Source: Parietaria judaica
Lineage: Eukaryota > Streptophyta > Magnoliopsida > Rosales > Urticaceae
Direction: 5' to 3'
NCBI GenBank assembly: GCA_954871525.1
Contig: OX940865.1
Coordinates: forward strand, 1 to 64,000
DNA length: 64,000 nt
In this document: piece after piece, positions 50,990-60,613 of the stretch
How positions within the stretch are numbered: the first letter of the stretch is position 1
Layout of the letters: the number at the start of each line of letters is the position of its first letter
Notes under the pieces: model-generated
The model's input: the letters and a program-made list of their open reading frames with translations, nothing else
Databases searched by the model: none
What the model was told of the DNA's origin: nothing
Position numbers and translations under genes: made by a program

Positions 50990-53900
50990 CGTTTCATTGG
51001 GGTTGTTTCGGGTAAAATGGGAAAAAGACTTTGTGTTTGTTGGCGCACGCATTAATTGGTGAAACCGGGTTTTTTTTAGAGCGTTAAAAACATTTAATGC
51101 CAAAAATAACCTAGTTTATAATAATACCACCCAGATAAAGGTCTAGGAACTGAAACTTCATCAAGAACGCATCGTATTTGCTCTCGTACGAAAACCAATT
51201 TTTAACACTTTTCGGTAATGTTTTTAACATGTTAAATTCTTGGTATACACTCTACGAGATATTACTTTGCGATTTAGGGATTAAAATAAGTAAATGTGAT
51301 ATAAATACACATTAATAAGAATTTTAAAGTTCATATTTTGTTTAAAATATCGTTTGATTAGGGTTGTTTTGCGTAAAATGGGAAAAAGACTCAGTTTTTT
51401 TTTAGCAAGCATTAATTGGTGAATTAGGGTTTTTAAAGAGCGTCAAAATCTTTTAAAGCCAAAAATAACCCAATTTATAATAATACCTCCCAAATAAAGG
51501 TCTAGCAACTGAAATTTCCTCAAGAACGCATCGTATTTGCTCTCGTAAAAAAACCATTTTTTAACACTTGTCGGTAATGATTTTAGCCCGTTAAATGCTT
51601 GTTATAGAAACTACGAGATAATGCTTTGCGATTTAGGGATTATAATAAGTAAATGCGATACAAATACACATTACTAAGAATTTTGAAGTTCATTTTATCT
51701 TTTAAATATCGTTTGATTTTTTGCGTAAAAAGGGAAAAATACTCTGTTTTTTTTGGCGCACGCATTATTTGGTGAATACAGGTTTTTAGAGAGCGTCAAA
51801 AAGTTTTTATGGCAAAAATAACCTAGTTTATAATAATACCACCCAGATAAAGGTCTAGCAATTGAAATTTCATCAAGAACGCATCGTATTTGCTCTCGTA
51901 AGAAAACCAAATTTTAACACTTTTCGGTAATGATTTTAACATGTTAAATCCTCGGTATACACTCTCCGAGATAGTGCTTTGCGATTTATGGATTAAAATA
52001 TGTAAATGTGATATAAATACACATTAATAAGAGTTTTGAAGTTAATTTTTTTTTAAATATCATTTGATTAGGGTTGTTTTGCGTAAAATGGGAAAAAGAA
52101 TCAGTTTTTTTTAGCAAGCATTAAATGGTGATTTAAGGTTCTTAAAGAGCGTCAAAAACTTTTAATGAAAAAAGGGTAACTTATAATAATACCAGCCAAA
52201 TAAAGGTCTAGCAACTGAAATTTCATGAAGAACACATCGTATTTTCACTCGTACAAAAACCAATTTTAACACTTTTCGGTAATGATTTTAACCCATTAAA
52301 TGCTTGTTATAGAAACTACGAGATAGTGCTTTGCGATTTAGGGATTAAAATAAGTAATTTCATATAAATACACATTACTAAGAATTTTGAAGTTCATTTT
52401 TTGTGTAAAATATCGTTTAATTAGGGTTGTTTTGGGTAAAAAATGGTAAAAAGACTATTTTTTTTTTGCCGCACGCATTAATTGGTGAAACCGGGTTTTT
52501 ATAGAGCGTCAAAAACTTTTAATGCCAAAAATAACCTAATTTATAATAATACCACCAAGATAAAGCTCTAGCAATTGAAATTTCATCAAGAACGCATCGT
52601 ATTTGCTCTCGTACGAAAACCAATTTTTAACACTTTTCGGTAATGTTTTTAACATGTTAAATGCTTGGTATACACTCTTCGAGATATTACTTTGCAATTT
52701 AGGGATTAAAATAAGTAAATGTGATATAAATACACATTAATAAGAACTTTAAAGTTCAATTTTTGTTTAAAATATCGTTTGATTAGGGTTGTTTTGCGTA
52801 AAATGGGAAAAAGTTTCAGTTTTTTTTTAGCAAGCATTAATTGGTGAATTAGGGTTTTTAAAGAGCGTCAAAATATTTTAAAGACAAAAATAACCCAATT
52901 TATAAGAATACCTCCCAAATAAAGGTCTAGCAACTGAAATTTCCTCAAGAACGCATCGTATTTGCTCTCGTAAAAAAACCATTTTTCAACACTTGTCGGT
53001 AATGATTTTAGCCCGTTAAATACTTGTTATAGAAACTACGAGATAATGCTTTGCGATTTAGGGATTATAATAAGTAAATGCGAGACAAATACACATTAGT
53101 AAGAATTTTGAAGTTCATTTTATCTTTAAAATATCGTTTGATTAGGGTTGTTTTGCGTAAAAAGGGAAAAAGACTCTGTTTTTTTTTGCGCACGCAATAT
53201 TTGGTGAGTACGGGTTTTTAGAAAGCGTCAAAAAGTTTTCATGGCAAATATAACCTAGTTATAATATTACCACCCAGATAAAGGTATAGCAATTGAAATT
53301 TCATCAAGAACGCATCGTATTTGCTCTCGTAAGAAAACCAAATTTTAACACTTTTCGGTAATGATTTTAACATGTTAAATGCTCGGTATACACTCTCCGA
53401 GATAGTGCTTTGCGATTTATGGATTAAAATATGTAAATGTGATATAAATACACATTAATAAGAGTTTTGAAGTTAATTTTTTTTAAATATCGTTTGATTA
53501 GGGTTGTTTTGCGTAAAATGGGAAAAAGAATCAGTTTTTTTTAGCAAGCATTAATTGGTGAATTAGGGTTTTTAAAGAGCGTCAAAAACTTTTAATGAAA
53601 AAAAGGTAACTTATAATAATACCACCCAAATAAAGGTCTAGCAACTGAAATTTCATCAAGAACACATCGTATTTTCACTCGTACAAAAACCAATTTTTAA
53701 AACTTTTCGGTAATGATTTTAACCCATTAAATGCTTGTTATAGAAACTACGAGATAGTGCTTTGCGTTTTAGGGATTAAAATAAGTAATTTCATATAAAT
53801 ACACATTACTAAGAATTTTGAAGTTCATTTTTTGTGTAAAATAAAGTTTAATTAGGGTTGTTTTGGGTAAAATGGTAAAAAGACTATTTTTTTTTTTGCC

Positions 53901-54814
53901 GCACGCATTAATTGGTGAAACCGGGTTTTTATAGAGCGTCAAAAACTTTTAATGCCAAAAATAACCTAATTTATAATAATACCACCAAGATAAAGGTCTA
54001 GCAACTGAAATTTCTTCAAGAACGCATTGTATTTTCTCTCGTACGAAAACAAATTTTTAACACTTTTCGGTGATGTTTTTAACTTGTTAAATGCTTGGTA
54101 TACACTCTACGAGATATTACTTTGCGATTTAGGGATTAAAATAAGTAAATGTGATATAAATAGACATTAAAAGAATTTTAAAGTTCAATTTTTGTTTAAA
54201 ATATTGTTTGATTAGGGTTGTTTTGCGTAAAATGGGAAAAAGACTCGGTTTTTAATTTAGCAAGCATTAATTGGTGAATTAGGGTTTTTAAAGAGCATCA
54301 AAATCTTTTAAAGCCAAAAATAACCCAATTTATAATAATACCACCCAAATAAAGGTCTAGCAACTGAAATTTCCTAAAGAACGCATCGTATTTGCTCTCG
54401 TAAAAAAACCAATTTTTAACAGTTGTCGGTAATGATTTTAGCCCGTTAAATACTTGTTATAGAAACTACGAGATAATGCTTTGCGATTTAGGGATTATAA
54501 TAAGTAAATGCGATACAAATACACATAACTAAGAATTGTGAAGTTCATTTTATCTTTAAAATATCGTTTGATTAGGGTTGTTTTGAGTAAAATGGGAAAA
54601 AGCTCTGTTTTTTTTTTTTGCGCATGCATTATTTGGTGAATATGGGTTTTTAGAGAGCGTCAAAAAGTTTTTATGGCAAAAATAACCTACTTTATAATAA
54701 TACCACCCAGATAAAGGTCTAGCAATTGAAATTTCATCAAGAACGCATCGTATTTGCTCTCGTAAGAAAACCAAATTTTAACACTTTTCAGTAATGATTT
54801 TAACATGTTAAATG
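50990..54814. repeat. Second tetrameric HOR domain (about 1,430 bp)
   Basis: Starts: B 51239, A 51598, B 51951, A 52303, B 52664, A 53023, B 53382, A 53734, B 54094, A 54453. Each of the four monomer classes recurs every 1,425-1,431 bp: B with GAGATATTACTTTGC (51239, 52664, 54094); A with AAATGCGATACAAATAC-like heads and CATTTTATCTTT (51598, 53023, 54453); B with CTCGGTATACACTCTCCGAG (51951, 53382, then 54815); and A with AAGTAATTTCATATAAATAC (52303, 53734). Confidence 0.9.
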
Positions 54815-55332
54815 CTCGGTATACACTCTCCGAGATAGTGCTTTGCGATTTATGGATTAAAATAAGTAAATGTGATATAAATACACATAAATAACAGTTT
54901 TGAAGTTAATTTTTTTTTTTTTCGTAAAATGGGAAAAAGACTAAGTTTTTTTTAGCAAGCATTAAATGGTGATTTAGGGTTTTTAAAGAGCGTCAAAAAC
55001 TTTTTGATTTAGGGATTAAAATAAGTAAATGTGATATAAATACACATTACTAGGAATTTTGAAATTCATTTTTTGTGTAAAATATCGTTTAATTAGGGTT
55101 CTTTTGGGTAAAATGGGAAAAAGACTCTGTTTTTTTTTGGCGCACGCATTAATTGGTGAAACCGAGTTTTTAGAGAGCGTAAAAAAATTTAATTCCAAAA
55201 ATAACCTAATTTATAATAATACCACCCAGATAAAGGTCTAGCAACTGAAATTTCATCAAGAACCCATCGTATTTTTTCTCGTAAGAAAACCAATTTTAAC
55301 ACTTGTCGGTAATGATTTTAACATTTTAAATT
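54815..55332. repeat. Deletion-fused B-A pair (518 bp in place of about 718)
   Basis: A B monomer with the CTCGGTATACACTCTCCGAG head first loses roughly 30 bp near 54911 (a T run joins straight to CGTAAAATGGG). It is then cut after GTCAAAAACTTTT near 55004 and fused to GATTTAGGGATT of the following A monomer. About 170 bp (the B tail plus the A head) is missing at the second junction. Confidence 0.88.
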
Positions 55333-56346
55333 CTTGGTATACACTCTACGAGATAGTGCTTTTCGATTTAGGGATTAAAATAAGTAAATATTATATAAAT
55401 ACACATTAATAATAATTTTGAAATTAATTTTTTGTTTAAAATAACGTTTGATTAGGGTTGTTTTGCGTAAAATGGGAAAAAGACTTTGATTTTTTTAGCA
55501 AGCATTAATTGGTGAATTCGGGTTTTTAAAGAGCGTCAAAAACTTTTAATACCAAAAATAACCCAATTTATAATAATAATACCCAAATAAAGGTCTAGCA
55601 ACTGAAATCTCCTCAAGAAGTCTATTATTTTCTCTCGTAAAAAAACCAATTTTTAACACTTTTCGGTAATGATTTTATCCCGTTAAATGCTTGTAGTAGA
55701 AACTACGGATAGTGATTTACGATTTAGGGATTAAAATAAGTAAATGTGATATAAATACACATTACTAAGAATTTTGAAGTTCATTTTTTGTTTAAAATAT
55801 CGTTTGATTAGGGTTGTTTTGGGTAAAATGGGAAAAAGACTGTTTTTTTTTTTTGGCGCACGCATTAATTGGTGAAACCGGGTTTTTAGAGAGCGTCATA
55901 ATTTTTTAATGCCAAAAATAACCTAGTTTATAATAATACCACCCAGATAAAGGTCTAGCAACTAAACTTTCATCAAGAACGCATCGTATTTGCTCTCGTA
56001 AGAAAACCAATTTTTAACACTTTTCGGTAATGATTTTAACATGTTAAATGCTTGGTATACACTCTACGAGATAGTGCATTGCGATTTAGGGATTTAAATA
56101 AGTAAATGTGATATAAATACACATTAATAAGATTTTTAAATTCATGTTTTGTTTAAAATATCGTTTGATTAGGGTTGTTTTGCGTAAAACGGGGAAAAGA
56201 CTAAGTTTTTTTATAGTAAGCATTAATTGGTGAATTAGGGTTTTTAAAGAGCGCCAAAAACTTTTAATGCCAAAAATAACCCAATTTATAATAATAATAC
56301 CCAAATAAAGGTCTAGCAACTGAAATTTCCTCAAGAACGCATCGTA

Positions 56347-56491
56347 ATTATGCTGCACCAAAGAAAAAAAAAAAAAAAAAACAATACACTAAGAACATAA
56401 ATCTAGATGCGGAATTTGATTTTTTACTAAAAACATATTTTCTTTTTCAATTGAAATGGCTTCAAGGGTACGAGAAGAGGGACACCATTTC
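56347..56491. other. 145-bp non-satellite insert of unknown origin in a B monomer
   Basis: Inside the B monomer at 56051, AACGCATCGTA should be followed directly by TTTGCTCTCG. Instead about 145 bp of unrelated sequence intervenes: a short leader, an uninterrupted run of 18 A (56364-56381), then non-repetitive AT-rich sequence ending AGAGGGACACCATTTC. The satellite resumes at about 56492. No target duplication, terminal inverted repeat or RNA polymerase III box is evident. On the minus strand the T18 tract followed by CTTTGGTGCAG resembles an intron 3' end, so a captured gene or organelle fragment (filler DNA) is possible. I do not recognise the source. Confidence 0.85.
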
Positions 56492-57849
56492 TTGCTCTCG
56501 TAAAAAAACTAATTTTTAACACTTTTCGGTAATGTTTTTATTCCGTTAAATGCTTGTTATAGAAACTACAAGATAGTGCTTTGCGATTTAGGGATTAAAA
56601 TAAGTAAATGTGATATAAATACACATTACTAAGAATTTTGAAGTTCATTTTTTGTTTAAAATATCGTTTGGTTAGGGTTGTTTTGGATAAAAATGGGAAA
56701 AAGACTCTGTTTTTTTGGCGGACGCATGTATTGGTGAAACCGGGTTTTTAGAGAGTGTAAAAAACTTTTAATGCCAAAAATATCCTAGTTTATAATAATA
56801 CCAACCGGATAAAGGTCTAGCAACTAAAATTTCATAAAGAACGCATCGTATTTGCTCTCGTAAGAAAACCAATTTTAACTCTTGTCGGTAATGATTTTAA
56901 CATGTTAAATGTTTGGTATACACTCTACGAAATAGTGCTTTGCGATTTATGGATTAAAATAAGTAAATTTTATGTAAATACACATTAATAAGAATTTAGA
57001 AATTCATTTTTTGTTAAAAATACCGTTTGATTAGGGTTGTTTTGCGTACAATGGGAAAAAGACTCATTTTTTTTAGCAAGCATTAATTAGTGAATTAGGG
57101 TTTTTAAAGAGCGTTAAAAACTTTTAATGCCAAAAGTACCCCAATTTATAATAATAATACCCAAATAAAGGTCTAGCAACTGAAATTTCCTCAAGAACGC
57201 ATCGTATTTGCTCTCGTAAAAAACCAATTTATAACACTTTTCGGTAATGATTTTATCCCGTTAAATGCTTGTTATAGAAACTACGGGATAGTGCATTGCG
57301 ATTTAGGGATTAAAATAAGTAAATGTGATATAAATACACATTACTAAGAATTTTGAAGTTTATTTTTTGTTTAAAATATCGTTTGATTAGGGTTGTTTTA
57401 TGTAAAATGGGAAAAAGACTCTGTTTTTTTTTTGCGCACGCATTAATTGGTGAAACTGGGTTTTTAGAGAGTGTCAAAAACTTTTAATGCCAAGAAAAAC
57501 TTATTTTATCATAATACCACCCAGATAAAGGTCTAGCAACTGAAATTTTATCAAGAACGCATCTTATTTGCTCTCGTAGGAAAACCAATTTTTAACACTT
57601 GTCGGTAATGATTCTAACATTTTAAATGCTTGGTATACACTCTACGAGATAGTGCTTTGCGATTTAGGGATTAAAAAAAGTAAATGTGATATAAATACAC
57701 ATTAATAAGATTTTTAAATTCATTTTTTGTTTAAAATATCGTTTGGTTAGGGTTGTTTTGCGTAAAATGGGGACAAGACTCAGTTTTTTTTAGCACGCAT
57801 TAATTGGTCAATTAGGGTTTTTAAAGAGCATAAAAAACTTTTAATACCA

Positions 57850-57854
57850 AAAAT
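57850..57854. repeat. Target-site duplication, left copy (AAAAT)
   Basis: The five bases immediately before the LTR match the five immediately after it. They are part of the conserved satellite block CCAAAAATAACCC. Confidence 0.93.
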
Positions 57855-59330
57855 TGTTGGACATGTGTGTCCTTAAACAAGATATTTTATCCCTTTGTAA
57901 AAGATTCTGACAAGTCGTTGAATAAAGATGATGCTTATTATGATAATCTTATTATAGTTTCTGGTAGAGTAAAATAGAATGTTTGATTCCTTAGTTCATG
58001 AAGGATGCAATTATGTTATTATTATCACAACAGAGTCAATGTGAGGAAGAATTAATAATCATAATAAATGAACTTAAAATGTACGTGACCTGATCAACTG
58101 GGTGGGAGCCCATTAATCGTATAAGGTCATTAATGTGACTAAGTGATAATCCTATTCTTGATTTTGTGTGTGTCACACTCACTAGAAGTGCATTAAGTAT
58201 GAAGTGTCTTCATACTGGACTGGACCTGTCTTAAACTCCGGAAGTTATCATATAAGACCGTCACTGATAACTTGGAGTTGAGTCACTAGTAGATGATCAA
58301 ATGGATATTCGATCTAAGTCCTGAGTGATGTTGAGTCCAAGCTGCTGACTTGATTGTTCTTTGATTTAACCGTTAAAGAATACGAAATATTACCGCTGTT
58401 CCCAACACTATTATTTTGGGAACATGAAAGTCAGCACTAAGGGTAGCTTGGTCATAGACATGGGCATCACACAGCTCTCTTTAGAGTGATGATGATTCCC
58501 TTGATTGTCGGTGGTGAGAAGTGAGAGATACCCATGCGCAACTAATGAATCGAAACCATAGTGGGTTACTCATGATATTACTGACTGAGTCAAGGATGAA
58601 AATACAATGAGGGGCATAACGGTAAAAACCGCCTGCTCATTTATGAATCATCAAGTGAAAGATCAATAACCCGAATTTGATTGTATCAATGGACACCCTG
58701 CTATTATAAAGGGAATAACATATACCGTATCACTAAAGAGTGCAGCCTCGGGTCTACAGTGGAATCACTTTGAGGTTTGACAAACAACTAGCAGTTCGTT
58801 GGAGCTTAAGTGATACGGGTCCATGGTCCCCAGGATAGCTCCGTAACGGATGATACGTACGTGATTAAAATACATTCTGGATAATGTTTAATCATTTGGC
58901 TTGACTTATAAAACTGAAAGGTCTGTGTTACACATCAGATAGTTTTATCGTTGGCGTGGCAAACGTATCATATTTTGGTACACGAAATTAACGGACAAAA
59001 ATAAAGTTAGAATTTAGATTTTCTATCAACACCATGTTGTTGGAAATTAAATTCTAAGCAGATTTGCTTTTTGAACCAAGTCATTTCGACTTACGGTTAG
59101 TGATTTATGGATTTTCTAAGTTTGTGATCGGTTCGATAAACTTTGAAAATAAATCATATGTCACGAATTTAAATGATGGTATGACACCATGACATTTTTA
59201 TGTGTGATATTGAGATCATGATTTATTAATATAATTTAATTATTTGGATTTAATTATTAATATCTTATTAATAATTAATAGATTTATATTAATAAATAAA
59301 ATTATATATTTATATATATTAATATGTGTA
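57855..59330 (+). other. LTR 5' part (distal U3), no coding potential
   Basis: About 1.5 kb of unique sequence with a more even base composition than the satellite. No open frame of useful size, tRNA or simple repeat is visible. An ACGTACGTG word at 58855-58863 resembles plant ACGT-core elements, but one occurrence is weak evidence. TGTTGGAAATTA near 59038 resembles an LTR start, yet it has no matching end or second copy here. Confidence 0.6.
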
Positions 59331-59376
59331 AATTCGAATTAGGGTTTTTTATATGAAACCCTAGTTAAATTCGAAT
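59331..59376. repeat. Imperfect inverted repeat containing a telo-box pair
   Basis: The left arm AATTCGAATTAGGGTTT (59331-59347) and the right arm AAACCCTAG...ATTCGAAT (59356-59376) could form an imperfect hairpin around TTTATATG. The left arm contains TTAGGGTTT, the reverse complement of the plant telo-box AAACCCTAA. Confidence 0.8.
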
Positions 59377-59619
59377 GGCATGATTTGGTATTTCTATATT
59401 TGCGGCATAAGTACCAAATGTTTTGGTATTTTGGCAAATCCCTAAAATCAATATTATCCATTGGATGGGTTATGATTTAGTATCAACCGTTGGATTAGGA
59501 TATTGATAAATTCGAAATTAATGACTTGGTGACCAAGTTCTATTTTTCGAATTTTATTAATTAATTATATCCGTTAGATCGGTCTAAGATTTAATCTTTA
59601 CCGTCGGATTGAAAATTGA

Positions 59620-59624
<5 letters not shown>

Positions 59625-59651
<27 letters not shown>

Positions 59652-59661
59652 CTATATATAT
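59625..59661. repeat. (TA)n microsatellite with one interruption
   Basis: About 37 bp of alternating TA broken once by TC near 59651, between the second and third CCRTTGGAT pairs. Confidence 0.9.
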
Positions 59662-59779
59662 TCGAATTATGTTTAAGGATAAATTCGAAAAAATGTTTTT
59701 AATAAATCTTTTTATCCTAAACTTATTTGATCCATTAGATCGGTTTTAAGAATCATCTCAACCGTTGGATCTAGATAAT

Positions 59780-59788
59780 AATAATTCG

Positions 59789-59830
<42 letters not shown>

Positions 59831-59838
59831 TCGAATTT
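59780..59838. repeat. Near-perfect palindrome: (TA)n core flanked by AATTCGAATT
   Basis: A TA run (59792-59825) is bounded by AATTCGAATTATA on the left and TATAATTCGAATT on the right, so the 59 bp can fold almost completely on themselves. The length of the TA core is probably variable between copies of the element. Confidence 0.88.
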
Positions 59839-60011
59839 TATGCTGATAAGAAGATAAGATTGGATTTTTGATTTATCTAAATTTTTCTTATTTAATTAAA
59901 TCCCTAATTAATTATATCCATTGGATTTAGATGAGATTAAATCTGGACCATTGGATTAAGATAATTAATTATATTTAATTATTGAAATTCAAATTTAGGG
60001 AGGGAATATCT

Positions 60012-60016
60012 CCAAT
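60012..60016 (+). promoter_or_regulatory. CCAAT box upstream of the LTR TATA box
   Basis: CCAAT lies 20 bp upstream of the TATA box, closer than usual for a CCAAT element, so its role is uncertain. Confidence 0.4.
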
Positions 60017-60035
60017 TCGGTTACAGTTTTGAGCC

Positions 60036-60043
60036 TATAAATA
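60036..60043 (+). promoter_or_regulatory. LTR promoter TATA box (TATAAATA)
   Basis: GCCTATAAATAGGAGGC is a good plant TATA box. A pyrimidine-rich stretch with a CA dinucleotide at 60067-60068, about 30 bp downstream, is a plausible start of transcription and hence the U3/R boundary. It is the only strong promoter-like motif in the window. Confidence 0.75.
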
Positions 60044-60067
60044 GGAGGCTCATTCTACACATTTTTC

Positions 60068-60608
60068 ACACCTTTCCCCAGAAAAAAATTCGAACTCTTC
60101 CTCTTCCTCAAGGTCTGCGAATTTTCTCTCTGATCTCTTTCTTCTGGTTCGGCTTAGGAGACTATTTCTCCGGAAGCCTAAAAAGAACCATCAGTTAAAG
60201 TTTTGCGACGGAGTCCTGCCGGCGAAGCCCACGCTTCCGTACGAGGATTCCAGGAGAATATCCCGGAAGATCACAGGAGATTCCCTCAGCACAGGCGGAG
60301 CCCTGCCCGATTCAGAGCGCGCAGCCGGAAATCGTCAAACGAGGTACGGCCTTATGCATTGGGTTAATAAATGCAAACATTTACTGCTTTCTATTTATTT
60401 CCTATTATGACTAGTTTATTAATAATGAGTTGTGAATATTAAATTGCATAATATTTATCAGATCTTGGGATATGGTTATTATCCGATATTCGGATCGTTA
60501 TACGGATAACAAGTTTTTCCGCTTTAAAATAATTTTTAAATGTTACCCGGACGGTTTTGAGGTATAAATCGAGATAATTATACGGAATCCGGGACGTGAT
60601 TTCCAACA
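60068..60608 (+). other. Putative R and U5 of the LTR
   Basis: The segment after the presumed start site is pyrimidine rich at first, then markedly more GC rich (about 60205-60350) than anything else in the window. AATAAA at 60366-60371 is a candidate polyadenylation signal. GAG|GTACGG at 60341-60349 resembles a 5' splice site. The remaining 230 bp to the TCCAACA terminus would be U5. The boundaries are inferred from motifs only. Confidence 0.5.
60366..60371 (+). terminator. Candidate polyadenylation signal AATAAA in the LTR
   Basis: AATAAA lies about 300 bp after the presumed transcription start and 240 bp before the LTR end, a reasonable place for the R/U5 boundary. Plant poly(A) signals are loose, so this is suggestive only. 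Confidence 0.4.
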
Positions 60609-60613
60609 AAAAT
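60609..60613. repeat. Target-site duplication, right copy (AAAAT)
   Basis: An exact repeat of 57850-57854; the satellite continues as AACCCAATTT straight after it. A perfect repeat suggests a fairly young insertion. Confidence 0.93.

Larger units (their letters stand above)
1..57854. repeat. Satellite array, left part: about 359-bp monomers in A-B dimers of about 718 bp
   Basis: About 160 head-to-tail monomers, all in the same orientation, run without interruption except for a 145-bp insert near 56.35 kb. Monomer length is usually 355-363 bp. Constant blocks in nearly every monomer include TGCGATTTAGGGATTAAAAT near position 30, ATAAATACACATTA near 65, the T8-10 run near 165, CATTAATTGGTGAA near 185, AATGCCAAAAATAACC near 230, and AACGCATCGTATTTGCTCTC near 295. 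Two classes alternate, A and B, separated by linked diagnostic differences at the head, middle and tail. A+T is about 70%. No open frame exceeds 91 codons. Two monomers per period and nucleosome-multiple length are typical of plant satellites; function and chromosomal location are not visible here. Confidence 0.98.
55333..57854. repeat. Third tetrameric HOR domain, left of the LTR
   Basis: Starts: B 55333, A 55690, B 56051 (carries the 145-bp insert), A 56553, B 56922, A 57268, B 57629 (split by the LTR). A with GGTAAAAATGGGAAAAA-like sequence and GGCGGACGC or GGCAGACGC occurs at 56553, 60745 and 62184. B with TTTTATGTAAATAC and GCGTACAATGGG occurs at 56922, 61104 and (variant) 62544. Subtracting the LTR and one target copy (2,759 bp) gives spacings of 1,423-1,440 bp. 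Confidence 0.87.
59456..59957 (+). repeat. Four degenerate copies of a paired CCRTTGGAT motif in U3
   Basis: Copies at about 59456-59498, 59567-59610, 59729-59771 and 59914-59957. Each has ATCC(A/G)TT(G/A)GAT, about 20-25 bp of spacer with GATTTAAT-like sequence, then (A/G)CC(G/A)T(T/C)GGAT. Spacing between copies grows from about 110 to 185 bp, partly because TA tracts sit between them. Subrepeats in U3 often act as enhancer modules in LTRs; that role here is inference. Confidence 0.82.
57855..60608 (+). mobile_element. Solo LTR of a retrotransposon (2,754 bp), possibly Copia-type
   Basis: It is a complete element by its ends: it begins TGTTGGAC, ends TCCAACA, and is flanked by the exact 5-bp repeat AAAAT (57850-57854 and 60609-60613). 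Removing it and one AAAAT restores the normal satellite CCAAAAATAACCCAATTT. It has no second LTR, no primer-binding or polypurine tract, and no open frame above 60 codons, so it is best read as a solo LTR left by recombination between two LTRs. U3-like sequence is about 2.2 kb; a TATA box at 60036 and AATAAA at 60366 place R and U5 in the last 540 bp, which sets the plus orientation. TGTTGG...CCAACA ends are common in plant Copia LTRs, but family assignment is inference. An unusually long LTR or a non-autonomous element are the alternatives. Confidence 0.92.

Noticed and set aside
56347..56491. SINE or processed retroposon, because of the A18 run
   Set aside because: The A run lies near the left end with only about 17 bp of insert before it, no polymerase III A/B boxes are visible, and no flanking target duplication was found.
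59034..59052. Second LTR start at TGTTGGAAATTA inside the element
   Set aside because: After the first few bases it does not match the 5' end of the element, and there is no paired TCCAACA end or duplication.
57855..60608. Gene or autonomous retrotransposon within the LTR
   Set aside because: No open frame above 60 codons, no gag, protease, RT or integrase motif, and no second LTR; the ends and 5-bp duplication bracket a single unit.
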